The notes under the pieces were generated by a model, which did not search any database, was not told the DNA's origin, and worked only from the letters and a program-made list of their open reading frames with translations. A program made the position numbers and the translations under genes. From NCBI GenBank assembly GCA_963720945.1, contig CAVRHH010000007.1:310001-374000 (forward strand): 64,000 nucleotides of DNA, written 5' to 3'. Below, piece by piece: positions 44,829 through 53,047 of the stretch (within the stretch, counting starts at the first letter, position 1; every line of letters begins with the position of its first letter). This stretch comes from Bog-532 sp963720945 (GTDB lineage: Bacteria; Actinomycetota; Actinomycetes; Streptosporangiales; Streptosporangiaceae).

Positions 44829-46948
44829 CGCGCCTCCCGCGTGGTCTCCACTGCCCCGTGTTCCGTGCCTGGCGTACTGGGTTCCGTTTCCGTGCCTGGC
44901 GTGCTGGCCCCGTCCGGTGGGCGGCCCGCCTCCGGCTGGCCCGGGCCGGCCTGGTCTCCCTGGTGCCCGGCCTGGTCTCCCTGGTGCAGGGCGGCCACGA
45001 TGGTCGCGGCCAGCCGCGGCCCGATGCCGGGCACCGTCGCGATCTCCTCCGGCGTCGCCGCGGCCAGCCTCTTGACCGAGCCGAACCGCTTGAGCAGGGC
45101 CCCCCGCCGGGCCGGGCCCAGGCCGGCCACGCTGTCCAGCGCGCTCGCGGTCAGGCCCCGGGACCGCTTCTGCCGGTGGTAGGTGATCGCGAACCGGTGC
45201 GCCTCGTCCCGTACCCGCTGCAGCAGGTACAGTCCTTCGCTGCTGCGCGGCAGGATGACCGGGAACTCCTCCCCCGGCAGCCACACCTCTTCCAGCCGCT
45301 TGGCCAGCCCGCACACCGCGACGTCGTCGATGCCCAGGTCGGTCAGCGCCCGGCAGGCCGCGTCCGCCTGGGCCGGGCCGCCGTCGACCACCACGAGGTT
45401 CGGCGGGTACGCGAACTTGCGCTGGCGCATCGCCGCGTCCCGTTCGGCGGCGTTTTCCTCTGGATCCTGCTCGGGGTCGCCGAGCACGTCCAGCTCGCCG
45501 GTCTCCTCGCGCTCCTCCAGGTACCGCCGGAACCGCCGGGTGATCACCTCGTAGATCGAGGAAATGTCGTCGGTGCCGTCGTCGCCGCGGATGCTGAACC
45601 GGCGGTACTCGCTCTTGCGCGCCAGGCCGTCCTCGAACACGACCATGGACGCCACCACGTTCGTGCCCTGCAGGTTGGACACGTCGTAGCACTCGATCCG
45701 CAGCGGCGCGTCGTCCAGGCCAAGCGCCTCCTGGATCTCGTGCAGCGCCCGGCTCCGGGTGGTCAGATCGCTGGCTCGCCGGGTCTTGTGCAGCGCCAGC
45801 GACTGCATGGCATTGCGCGCGACGGTTTCCAGCAACGCCTTCTTGTCGCCGCGGCGCGGTACCCGCAAGTCGACCGGGCCGCCGCGGCGGGCCGCCAGCC
45901 ACTCGGCGACCGTCGCGTGTTCCGGCGGCAGCTCCGGGACCAGCACCTCGCGGGGCACGCCGCTGCCCTGGGCTTCGGCGGCGCCCGGCTCGCTGTCGGC
46001 GGCGTTCACCGCGGTCTCGCCGTAGACCTGGCCAAGGAAGTTCTCGACCAGTTCCCCGGTCGTCACGTCCTCGACCTTTTCCAGCACCCAGCCGCGCTGC
46101 CCGCGGACCCGGCCGTCGCGGACGTAGAAGATCTGCACGGCCGCTTCGAGCTGATCCTCGGCCAGCGCGATGACGTCGCAGTCGGTGCCGTCGCCGAGCA
46201 CCACGGCCTGCTTCTCCAGGGCCCGCTCCAGCGCGCGCATGTCGTCCCGCAGCCGGGCGGCCCGCTCGAACTCCTCCGCCGCCGCCGCCTCGCGCATCTC
46301 CGCCTCGATCCGGCGGATGTAACGGGCGGTCTGGCCCGCCATGAAGTCGCAGAAGTCCTCGGCGAGCTTGCGGTGCTCGGCCGCGCTCACCCGGTCGACG
46401 CACGGGGCCGAGCACTTGCCGATGTAGCCGAGCAGGCAGGGGCGGCCGATCTGCCCCGCCCGCTTGAACACCCCGGCCGAGCAGGTCCGTACCGGGAACA
46501 CCCGCAGCAGGGTGTCCACCGTGTCCCGGATGGCCCAGGCGTGCGAGTAGGGCCCGAAGTACCGCGTGCCCTTGCGCCTCGCGCCGCGCATCACCATGAC
46601 CCGGGGGTACTCCTCGCTCATGGTGACCGCAAGATAGGGATAGCTCTTGTCGTCCCGGTACTTGACGTTGTACCGGGGATCGAACTCCTTGATCCAGGAG
46701 TACTCGAGCTGGAGCGCCTCCACCTCGGTGCCGACGACGGTCCAGTCCACCCCGGCCGCCGAGGTCAGCATCGCCTGGGTCCGCGGGTGCAGGCTGGCAA
46801 AGTCCGCGAAGTAGGAGTTCAGCCGCTGCCGCAGGGACTTGGCCTTGCCCACGTAGATGACCCGGCCGCGCGCATCACGGAACCTGTACACACCGGGTGA
46901 CTCCGGGATGGAGCCCGGAGCCGGCCGGTAGGTTGCCGGATCTGCCAC
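44825..46948 (-). CDS. uvrC: Excinuclease ABC subunit C
   Basis: This 707-residue endonuclease makes both incisions in nucleotide excision repair. In order: a GIY-YIG domain (SPGVYRFRDARGRVIYVGKAKSLRQRL), Cys-rich region (RPCLLGYIGKCSAPC), UVR motif (FERAARLRDDMRALERAL), RNase H-like domain (IECYDVSNLQGTNVVASMVVF; VVVDGGPAQ) and tandem HhH (VAGLGPARRGALLKRFGS; VPGIGPRLAATIV). The tail of about 45 residues repeats HQGDQAG and PGTE and is variable. GTG 46948 starts the rapZ-yvcK-whiA run. Confidence 0.97.
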   Translation of the reverse strand: MADPATYRPAPGSIPESPGVYRFRDARGRVIYVGKAKSLRQRLNSYFADFASLHPRTQAMLTSAAGVDWTVVGTEVEALQLEYSWIKEFDPRYNVKYRDDKSYPYLAVTMSEEYPRVMVMRGARRKGTRYFGPYSHAWAIRDTVDTLLRVFPVRTCSAGVFKRAGQIGRPCLLGYIGKCSAPCVDRVSAAEHRKLAEDFCDFMAGQTARYIRRIEAEMREAAAAEEFERAARLRDDMRALERALEKQAVVLGDGTDCDVIALAEDQLEAAVQIFYVRDGRVRGQRGWVLEKVEDVTTGELVENFLGQVYGETAVNAADSEPGAAEAQGSGVPREVLVPELPPEHATVAEWLAARRGGPVDLRVPRRGDKKALLETVARNAMQSLALHKTRRASDLTTRSRALHEIQEALGLDDAPLRIECYDVSNLQGTNVVASMVVFEDGLARKSEYRRFSIRGDDGTDDISSIYEVITRRFRRYLEEREETGELDVLGDPEQDPEENAAERDAAMRQRKFAYPPNLVVVDGGPAQADAACRALTDLGIDDVAVCGLAKRLEEVWLPGEEFPVILPRSSEGLYLLQRVRDEAHRFAITYHRQKRSRGLTASALDSVAGLGPARRGALLKRFGSVKRLAAATPEEIATVPGIGPRLAATIVAALHQGDQAGHQGDQAGPGQPEAGRPPDGASTPGTETEPSTPGTEHGAVETTREAR

Positions 46949-47019
46949 GCAGTAACTCTACGGCCGCCCGGCGACGGTCCATGCCCTCAACCGCGCCCCG
47001 GCGCTCCGGCAGCCCCATG

Positions 47020-47064
47020 ATCGTGGTGGCTTTTTCCGCATTATCGCCGAAAGGCCACCACGAT
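47020..47064. repeat. Inverted repeat with ATCGTGGTGGC arms
   Basis: ATCGTGGTGGC (47020-47030) pairs perfectly with GCCACCACGAT (47054-47064). The T-run after the left arm and the AAAG before the right arm can extend the stem. The loop is AT-rich. It may serve as a terminator or be a dispersed intergenic repeat. Confidence 0.55.
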
Positions 47065-47185
47065 AACCTCGCTCGCCGCGGCAGCGCCTCAGTGACCGGT
47101 AGCCAGGGTGAGGCCGCCGGAGCAGTCCAGCACGGTGCCGGCCTGGGGCGCACGAGGTGGCAGAGGCCAGCGAGGCCCGGGCCGT

Positions 47186-47243
47186 TGTAGGCAAAGGTGC
47201 CTCTGCGTTGACCCCGCTGTAGGCAAAGGCGCCTCTGCATACA
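47186..47243. repeat. REP-like palindromic repeat, copy B
   Basis: Two units at 47186-47206 and 47218-47243 share TGTAGGCAAAGG, then two bases, then CCTCTGC. The second also has ATACA at its end. Here the units are direct copies, unlike the inverted pair at 5015-5072, but each unit is itself near-palindromic. Confidence 0.7.
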
Positions 47244-47283
47244 AGGAGACGCGGGCGGCGGGGGACGGAGCCGGGCAGCGGGG

Positions 47284-48009
47284 TCACGGGGCGAGGCGGA
47301 ACGCCTGGCGGGCGACGGCGGCGCGCAGCGCCGCGGAACCGTCGGCGAGAACCGGGGCGCCGTGGCCGAAGCAGGCGGCGTCCACGTCGAGCTCGGCGAG
47401 CTTACGGAACGAGCCGATCGCCTCGTCCCGGTCGACGTTGAACGGCCCGGGAATGACCCGGCCATCCGGCGTACGGGCCACGCTGTCCCCGGTGAACAGC
47501 AGGCGGTGGGCCGGCAGATGGATGGCGATGCTGCCGTCGGTGTGGCCGGGGACGCCGATCACGGCCGCGCCGCCGCCGAGATCGAGCAGGTCCCCCTCGG
47601 ACAGTTCGCGGTCGACGCGGCACGGCGGGGCAGCCGGGAGACCGCCGGCCGCGGCGGCGATGCGCTCGTGCAGCGGGCGTTCCTCCTCGGTGACCTGGGG
47701 AGCGGGCGCGGGCATGTCACCGCGGATGACGGGCGCGTCGCAGCGGTGGGCCAGCACGGCCGCACCGCTGGCGGCGGCGATGCCGGCGGCCGAACCGGTG
47801 TGGTCCGCGTGGAAGTGGGTGAGGATGACCCGGTCCAGGTCCCCGGGCCGGAGGCCGAGGGTGCCGAGCGCGGCCGCGATGGCCGCGCCGTGGCCCGGCG
47901 GCCCGGCGTCGATCAGGGTCAGCGATTCCCGGTCCTGCCACAGGTAGGCCTGCCCCAGGCCGAACTGGAACATGTGCAGCAGGCCGGGCAGCAGTTCGAC
48001 GGTCTCCAT
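47284..48009 (-). CDS. MBL-fold metallo-hydrolase
   Basis: This 241-residue metallo-beta-lactamase-fold hydrolase has the metal motif LTHFHADHTG near residue 63. GVPGHTDGSIAIHL supplies the second His, and LLFTGDSV and FGHGAPVL complete the site. It resembles the glyoxalase II-like or YflN group; the substrate is unknown. It lies about 110 nt after apbE in the same direction and could be part of that transcript, but a separate promoter is equally possible. Confidence 0.85.
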   Translation of the reverse strand: METVELLPGLLHMFQFGLGQAYLWQDRESLTLIDAGPPGHGAAIAAALGTLGLRPGDLDRVILTHFHADHTGSAAGIAAASGAAVLAHRCDAPVIRGDMPAPAPQVTEEERPLHERIAAAAGGLPAAPPCRVDRELSEGDLLDLGGGAAVIGVPGHTDGSIAIHLPAHRLLFTGDSVARTPDGRVIPGPFNVDRDEAIGSFRKLAELDVDAACFGHGAPVLADGSAALRAAVARQAFRLAP

Positions 48010-48119
48010 ACGGCGACTCTAGGCAGCAGCCGCGGCGTGATCCGCGCTGATCGCCGTGCGCGGATCTGCTGAGGGCAGAAACGGCACCGGCGGCCGCACC
48101 CGGCGGCGGGCCGCTTGCC

Positions 48120-48947
48120 TCAGCGGGCCGGGGTGTACGCGGCGAAGCCGCTGGTCCGCCAGGCTGCGCCGTCCGGGAGGATGCCGAGCGCCTCGTAACC
48201 GTCCAGGCTCTCCACCCAGTCCCGGGCCGCGGGGCCCATCGCGAACGCGGCGGTCGCGTAGGCGTCGGCGGTGCCCGCCCGCGGGCCGACGACCGTGACG
48301 CTGGCCAGGTCCGCGGCGGGCTGGCCGGTGTGCGGGTTGATGATGTGCGCGCCACGCTCGGCGGTGCCGGAGGTGGCGACGGCGATATCGCGCCCGGTGA
48401 CGATGACCGCAAGCGCCGAACGGCAGAGCGGATGCGCCACGCCGATGCGCCAGGGCTGGCCGGGTTCGGGTTCGCCGGTGCACTGCAGGTCGCCGGCGCC
48501 GTTCACGCTGTGGCTGGTCCAGCCGGCGGCGCTCAGCATGGCCGCGGCGTGCTCGATGGCCCACCCCTTGACCAGGCCGGACGGATCGAAGCGGCCGCCG
48601 GGCCAGTCGGTGAAGTAGCCGTTGCTCCGGTCCCTGATGACCGCGCACCCGGCGATGACCTCGGCGAGTTCCGGCGCGCATTGCGCCAGGGTGAGCCCGC
48701 CGCGGCCGAGCCGGCTGACGTCGCTGTCGTCGCGGTAGGTGGAGAACGTGGCGTCCGCCCAGTGCAGCCAGCTGACTACCGCCGGGAGCACCGGGGCGGC
48801 GGCGGCCGGGATGTCGAAGGAGAACACCGTGCCCATCACGTGTTCCGCGTGGCGGAGCCGCGAGGCGGGCGGCCCGATGTGCACGGCGGCGGGGCCGGCC
48901 GCGCCCGGGCCGGGCACGGTGGCGACGGTGACCCCCCGGACGGCCAT
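48120..48947 (-). CDS. apbE: FAD:protein FMN transferase (ApbE family)
   Basis: This 275-residue enzyme attaches FMN from FAD to a Thr or Ser of an exported target protein. It shows EHVMGTVFSFDI, STYRDDSDVSRLGRG, FDPSGLVKGWAIEHA, VNGAGDLQCTG, ATSGTAERGAHIINPHTGQPA and TADAYATAAFAMG, all family landmarks including the Mg-binding region. ATG 48947 overlaps the preceding FMN-domain gene as TAATG. The target is almost certainly that neighbour, whose SGASYTS is a flavinylation site. Confidence 0.93.
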   Translation of the reverse strand: MAVRGVTVATVPGPGAAGPAAVHIGPPASRLRHAEHVMGTVFSFDIPAAAAPVLPAVVSWLHWADATFSTYRDDSDVSRLGRGGLTLAQCAPELAEVIAGCAVIRDRSNGYFTDWPGGRFDPSGLVKGWAIEHAAAMLSAAGWTSHSVNGAGDLQCTGEPEPGQPWRIGVAHPLCRSALAVIVTGRDIAVATSGTAERGAHIINPHTGQPAADLASVTVVGPRAGTADAYATAAFAMGPAARDWVESLDGYEALGILPDGAAWRTSGFAAYTPAR

Positions 48948-49444
48948 TAGGCGCGGGCCTTGTCGAGGGCGCTCTGCAGCGACTTGATGTAGCCGGCGCT
49001 GGTGTAGCTGGCGCCGGAGACCGCGTTGATCTTCGCGCTCTGCGCGGTCAGCGTCTCGTTGTTCAGCAGCGGCAGCGCGCGCCCGTCGATCATCTGGCTG
49101 TTCACGCCGTCGTCGGTGTGCTGCAGGACGGTGACTTTGACGATCTTCCCGGCGCTGAGGATGATCCGCACCTGGGTCGGGCCGTATCCGGTCATGATCA
49201 CGTCCCCGGTGACCGCGGTCCCGGTGCCCGAGCCCGCGCTGACCGGGGCGGACGCGGCCGCCGCGGCGCCGCCCGCCGATCCCGCGGAGCTGCCGGAGCC
49301 GGCCGCGGACGTACCCGGCGTGCCCGCGGTGCCGGATGAGCCGCTGACTCCGGCCGCCGCCGTGGAGCCCATGTGGGTCCGGAACGACAGCAGCATGACC
49401 AGCCCGGCGATGGTACCTCCGAGGGCGAGCACGACCCGGCGCAT
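48947..49444 (-). CDS. FMN-binding domain protein, membrane-anchored flavinylation target
   Basis: This 165-residue protein has an uncleaved-looking N-terminal anchor (VVLALGGTIAGLVMLLSF), then about 55 residues of Ser/Gly/Ala linker. A C-terminal FMN-binding domain follows, with AVSGASYTSAGYIKSLQSAL. The S-G-A-S-x-T segment matches the sequence to which ApbE links FMN through a phosphoester. It should face outside the membrane and carry electrons. ATG 49444 has GGAGGAAA upstream. It lies between a ferric reductase-like gene and apbE. Confidence 0.9.
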   Translation of the reverse strand: MRRVVLALGGTIAGLVMLLSFRTHMGSTAAAGVSGSSGTAGTPGTSAAGSGSSAGSAGGAAAAASAPVSAGSGTGTAVTGDVIMTGYGPTQVRIILSAGKIVKVTVLQHTDDGVNSQMIDGRALPLLNNETLTAQSAKINAVSGASYTSAGYIKSLQSALDKARA

Positions 49445-49498
49445 CGGGTTTCCTCCGTTCGGTGGGGCGATTCAGGCGGGTGCAGCGGGGTGGCTGAC

Positions 49499-50929
49499 TC
49501 AGAACTCGAACGACTCGTGGTGGATCTGGGCACGCGGGACACCGGCCGTGTCCAGCGCGGCGAGCGCCGAGTCCATCATGCCGGCCGGGCCGCATACGTA
49601 GACGTCACGGCCGCGCAGCCCGGGCACGAGGGACAGCAGCCGCTCGGCGGTCAGCGGGTCCCCGCCGAGCCGGGCCCGGGAGCCGATCAGGTAGTGCACG
49701 GTGGCCCCGCGGTCCCGCGCGATGGCGTCCAGTTCGGGGCCGAAGACGACGTCCTCGGGGCTGCTGGCCCGGTAGATGAGGGTGATCTCGCCGGGCAAGG
49801 CCGCGAACATGGCGCGCAGCGGCGTGATGCCCACGCCGCCGGCCAGCAGCAGGATCCGGCGGCGGTCCCGGCGCGGGGTGAACGCCCCGTAGGGGCCTTC
49901 CGCGATGATCCGGGTGCCCGGGCGCAACCGGCTGATCGCTGCGCTGTGGTCGCCGCGGTCCTTCACCGTGATCCGCATGACGTCGGGACGGGGCGCCGCG
50001 GACAGTGAGTACGGGTGCGAGGACCACCACATCCCGCGGGTCAGGAACCGCCAGCGGAAAAACTGGCCGGGGTCGGCCTGGAGCTCGTCCAGGTGCTGGC
50101 CGCCGATGTAGACCGACACCACATCGGCTGACTCCCGGCGCAGCGCGATGACGTGGAAGCGGTGCCGGGCCGCGCTGCGCAGCGGGCTGATAACGCGGTA
50201 CCAGAGCAGCAACGCGGCCACCGAGGCGTACAGCAGCGACCAGACGAACCGCGCCTTGAGGCTGCTGATGAAGGACGCGCCGTCCGCGAACTGGTGGCTG
50301 AACGCCAGCGCGATCGCCAGGTAGGTGTAGAGGTGCAGGTGATACCAGGTGTCATAGGACACCCGGCGGCGCGCGGCGCGGGCGGACACCAGGCCGATGC
50401 CCAGGAACAGGAACCCGGCCACGGTCGCCATCAGCACGTCCGGATACGACGTCAGCAGCGTGCTCGTCTCGCCGGTCAGGCTCTCGTGCGCGGTGACCGA
50501 GTAGCCCCAGATGATGAGCAGGGCGTGCGCGACGATGATGCTGACGACGTAACGCCCGCCCATCGCGTGCCAGCGCGCGAGCCGGTCGGTGCCGATCCCG
50601 CGCTCCAGCGGGGGCAGCCGGGACATCAGCGCGACCAGCACGACGACGCCGTAGCCGGCCAGCAGCCCGAGGATGCGGCCCGCGTTGGTGAGCCAGTCGC
50701 CCAGGCCGTGCACCGACGGCGTGCCCGACCACCACAGGGCGATGACGCCGAGCACCCCGGCGCCGATGACCGACAGCACCAGCCCGGGCCGGGCGCGCAG
50801 CCGCTCCCTGGGCTCGATGACCCGGCGCCCCTGGACGCGCGGGCGGGATGGCGCACGGTGCGGCCGGGACGCGTCCGTGCCGTGCGAGCCGGCCGCGGGC
50901 CGCCCCGAGCGTGGTTCGACGCTAAGCAC
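49499..50929 (-). CDS. Ferric reductase-like flavocytochrome (membrane heme b domain plus FNR domain)
   Basis: This 476-residue protein has six hydrophobic helices. His pairs in RWHAMGGRYVVSIIVAHALL and DTWYHLHLYTYLAIALAFSHQ are suited to two hemes. A C-terminal ferredoxin-NADP reductase module follows: FAD site HPYSLSAAP, NAD(P) site ILLLAGGVGITPLRAM, and CGPAGMM. Such proteins pass electrons from cytosolic NAD(P)H across the membrane. GTG 50929 has AGGAGGGG upstream. The Rieske gene is 36 nt upstream; the FMN protein is 54 nt downstream. It is probably the electron input of the cluster. Confidence 0.9.
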   Translation of the reverse strand: MLSVEPRSGRPAAGSHGTDASRPHRAPSRPRVQGRRVIEPRERLRARPGLVLSVIGAGVLGVIALWWSGTPSVHGLGDWLTNAGRILGLLAGYGVVVLVALMSRLPPLERGIGTDRLARWHAMGGRYVVSIIVAHALLIIWGYSVTAHESLTGETSTLLTSYPDVLMATVAGFLFLGIGLVSARAARRRVSYDTWYHLHLYTYLAIALAFSHQFADGASFISSLKARFVWSLLYASVAALLLWYRVISPLRSAARHRFHVIALRRESADVVSVYIGGQHLDELQADPGQFFRWRFLTRGMWWSSHPYSLSAAPRPDVMRITVKDRGDHSAAISRLRPGTRIIAEGPYGAFTPRRDRRRILLLAGGVGITPLRAMFAALPGEITLIYRASSPEDVVFGPELDAIARDRGATVHYLIGSRARLGGDPLTAERLLSLVPGLRGRDVYVCGPAGMMDSALAALDTAGVPRAQIHHESFEF

Positions 50930-50965
50930 TGCAGTCCCCTCCTGAGCCTTCGCCGTTTTCGGGCA

Positions 50966-51403
50966 TCAGGCCATCGAGATCTGGCCGGACTGGACCTTGA
51001 GGGCCTGCGCGGGCAGCGGGCTCGGCGCTGGGCCCGCGACGACGTGCCCATCGGTGATGCTGTAGCGGCTGCCGTGACACGGGCAGTCGATGGTGCCGTC
51101 CGCGACCTGATCGACGATGCACTGCATGTGCGTGCAGACCGCGCTGAACCCGTTGAACTGGCCCGCCGCGGGCTGGGTCACCACGACACGTTCCGCGGTG
51201 AAGATCTTGCCCCCGCCCACCGGGATGTCGGACGTTGACGTGAGCGTGCCGCTGCCGGTGGACGCGCCGCCACCGCTGGCGGCCCCGCCGCCTGCGGAGC
51301 CAGCGGATGCGCCACAGGCGGCCAGCGTGCCCGCCACGCCAACCAGGCCGACTCCGGCGAGCAGGCCCCGGCGGGTCGTCTCAGCGTTGCGGTCCTCCGT
51401 CAC
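50966..51403 (-). CDS. Rieske 2Fe-2S lipoprotein with twin-arginine signal
   Basis: This 145-residue protein starts with a twin-arginine signal (TTRRGLLAGVGLVGVAGTLAAC) whose LAAC end forms a lipobox, so it is predicted to be exported folded and lipid-anchored. After a Gly/Ser linker comes a Rieske domain with CTHMQC and CPCHGS, the two Cys-His ligand pairs. GTG 51403 is chosen because GGGAGG lies 7 nt upstream and homology starts at VTEDRNAE; upstream in-frame ATGs (51421, 51451) lack this. It heads the redox cluster. Confidence 0.9.
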   Translation of the reverse strand: MTEDRNAETTRRGLLAGVGLVGVAGTLAACGASAGSAGGGAASGGGASTGSGTLTSTSDIPVGGGKIFTAERVVVTQPAAGQFNGFSAVCTHMQCIVDQVADGTIDCPCHGSRYSITDGHVVAGPAPSPLPAQALKVQSGQISMA

Positions 51404-52258
51404 AGGCGATCCTCCCGGCATCGATCGGGTCACGGTCTGGCTTCCACCCATTAGTACGGGCTCCGCCGGCCAGACGTTCAGTAACCGGGCCGTCCGTAAT
51501 CGCCTGTTAAGAGGCAGCGCTGAATAGCCCGGAAAAGGCGTCAACGCAAGTTGACAGAATGGCCGCGTCAATGCCCGGTCACACGGCTGGTCCCGGCAGG
51601 AAAACGCGGATGTCCCCGGCGTCTCCCGGCAGGCCGTGCATAAGAAATACGCCCGCCGGCGCCATCCGTAACGGTGCGCCGGACGGCATACACCCGATAC
51701 AGGCCGCCGCGCGGCCCGGGCATGCCTGAACCATGCCCGGGCCGCCGAACGGAAAAGATCGGCGTCACACCGGTTGGTATCGGCGAGATACCACAGCGGG
51801 TTACGGCGAGGCGATCGTAACCGGCCAGCGAGCCGGGCCCTCGTGGCCCGGCGAGCGCCGGTGTGTCGGCGAGGTACCACCGCGGGGCGCGGAGCGCAGC
51901 GGGGGGTTCCGGGGGGTCGCCCCCCGGGCCAGCACAGCGAGCCGGGCCCTCGTGGCCCGGCGAGCGCCGGTGTGTCGGCGAGGTACCACCGCGGGGCGCG
52001 GAGCGCAGCGGGGGGTTCCGGGGGGTCGCCCCCCGGGCCAGCACAGCGAGCCGGGCCCTCGTGGCCCGGCGAGCGCCGGTGTGTCGGCGAGGTACCACCG
52101 CGGGGCGCGGAGCGCAGCGGGGGGTTCCGGGGGGTCGCCCCCCCGGGCCAGCACAGCGAGCCGGGCCCTCGTGGCCCGGCGAGCGCCGGTGCGCCGGCGA
52201 GGTACCACCGCGGGGCGCGGAGCGCATTCGGGGGTTCCGGGGGGGTCGTCCCCCCGGG
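51404..52258. other. Large non-coding region with hairpin and four tandem repeats
   Basis: These 855 bp separate the Rieske gene from the hypothetical gene at 52259. Nearest the Rieske gene is an ordinary promoter-like stretch. A 14-bp perfect hairpin lies at 51711-51745. From 51780 comes the repeat lead-in (GGTTACGGCGAGGCG) and then four copies of the modular repeat. No frame here looks like a gene; periodic open frames are a consequence of the repeats. Confidence 0.7.
51711..51745. terminator. 14-bp perfect hairpin
   Basis: GCGGCCCGGGCATG (51711-51724) pairs with CATGCCCGGGCCGC (51732-51745) around a 7-nt loop. It lies downstream of the repeat array and of the 52259 gene on the minus strand, and may stop transcription before the Rieske promoter. 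Confidence 0.55.
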
Positions 52259-52262
52259 CTAG
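51830..52262 (+). repeat. Four tandem copies of the 109-bp modular hairpin repeat
   Basis: Copies start at 51830, 51939, 52048 and 52158 (periods 109, 109, 110) and are nearly identical. Each has hairpin GCCGGGCC-CTCGT-GGCCCGGC, hairpin CGCCGGTGTGTCGGCG, core GAGGTACCACCGCGGGGCG, and G-rich hairpin CCGGGGGGTCGCCCCCCGG, then GCCAGCACAGC. The last copy ends GGGCTAGCAC, where one C-to-T difference supplies the TAG stop of the adjacent minus-strand gene. Confidence 0.92.
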
Positions 52263-52969
52263 CACGTGTCTGGCCAGTCGGCGGGCAGGACGTCGGAGGC
52301 GGCGCCCATGGCGTCGCGGAGGCGGGCGCGGAAGCTCTCGTGCAGCTCGGCTCCCCAGGCGTACTGGCTGGGCACCCGGACGGCGCTGAGCAGGATCTCC
52401 CGCAGGTCGCGGGCCCGGCCGCCGCCCTGGGCCAGCGGCAGGGCGGCGAGCGAGTATATCTGGTCCAGAGCGCCGAAAAGCTCGTTGGCCAGCAACGGCA
52501 GCGTGCCGTAGCAGACGGCGGCCTCCACGAACCCTTCCCACCAGGCCGGCTCCGCGGCGTCGCCGTCGGCCGGTACCTCGTCTCCGCCGAACGCGCGGCG
52601 CAGCCGCGTCCGCACGGCCGTCTCAACGGATGGGTCGGGATCCTCGAGGCCCCGCTGCCAGACCAGGGCGGCGTCGGCGTCACGCCCGCGCAGCGGCAGG
52701 GTCCGCGCGAGCAGTTCGATGGCCAGCGGCACGATGTCGCCGTCCGCCGATTCACAGCCGCGGGAGAACGCGTCGATCGCCTGGTCCAGGTAGCCCATGC
52801 CCTGCGCGACGTAATCCGCCGGATCCGCGGCTCCCGGCCGCCCGGCGGGGCCTGCGCCACCCCCGGGCCCGGCAGACGCGTCAGCGGATTGCGCCAATCG
52901 CTCGGCCGCCTCATCCGGCAGATGCGTCTCGGTAGTTGCACCGGGCGGCTCCGGCCCTTCGGCAGTCAT
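52259..52969 (-). CDS. Hypothetical soluble protein, helical
   Basis: This 236-residue protein was not recognised. The first 50 residues are Ala/Gly/Pro-rich. The remainder looks alpha-helical with repeated hydrophobic patterns (YLDQAIDAFSRG, IELLARTLPLRGRDADAALVWQRGL, LLANELFGALDQIYSLAALPL) that recall tetratricopeptide-like helices, without a clear TPR consensus. There is no signal or membrane helix. Its TAG stop lies inside the last copy of the tandem repeat, so its terminal residues (DTC) are encoded at the repeat border. It is 78 nt downstream of the permease gene and may be co-transcribed. Confidence 0.65.
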   Translation of the reverse strand: MTAEGPEPPGATTETHLPDEAAERLAQSADASAGPGGGAGPAGRPGAADPADYVAQGMGYLDQAIDAFSRGCESADGDIVPLAIELLARTLPLRGRDADAALVWQRGLEDPDPSVETAVRTRLRRAFGGDEVPADGDAAEPAWWEGFVEAAVCYGTLPLLANELFGALDQIYSLAALPLAQGGGRARDLREILLSAVRVPSQYAWGAELHESFRARLRDAMGAASDVLPADWPDTC

Positions 52970-53047
52970 GGCGGAAGACTAAAGGGCAACAGCGCGTCCT
53001 CGCCAGCCGGCTCCGCGCCGGCGGCCCAGGACCGGCTCAGGCCTGGC

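Larger units (their letters stand above)
46949..47283. other. Intergenic region with two kinds of inverted repeat
   Basis: No gene is supported in these 335 bp upstream of uvrC and of the MBL gene's 3' end. It contains the ATCGTGGTGGC hairpin at 47020-47064 and the second locus of the REP-like 21-mers at 47186-47243. The remaining sequence shows nothing distinct. Confidence 0.55.

Noticed and set aside
51830..52262. CRISPR array
   Set aside because: Units are about 109 bp with no unique spacers between them and no cas genes in the window; the same holds for 59427-59723.
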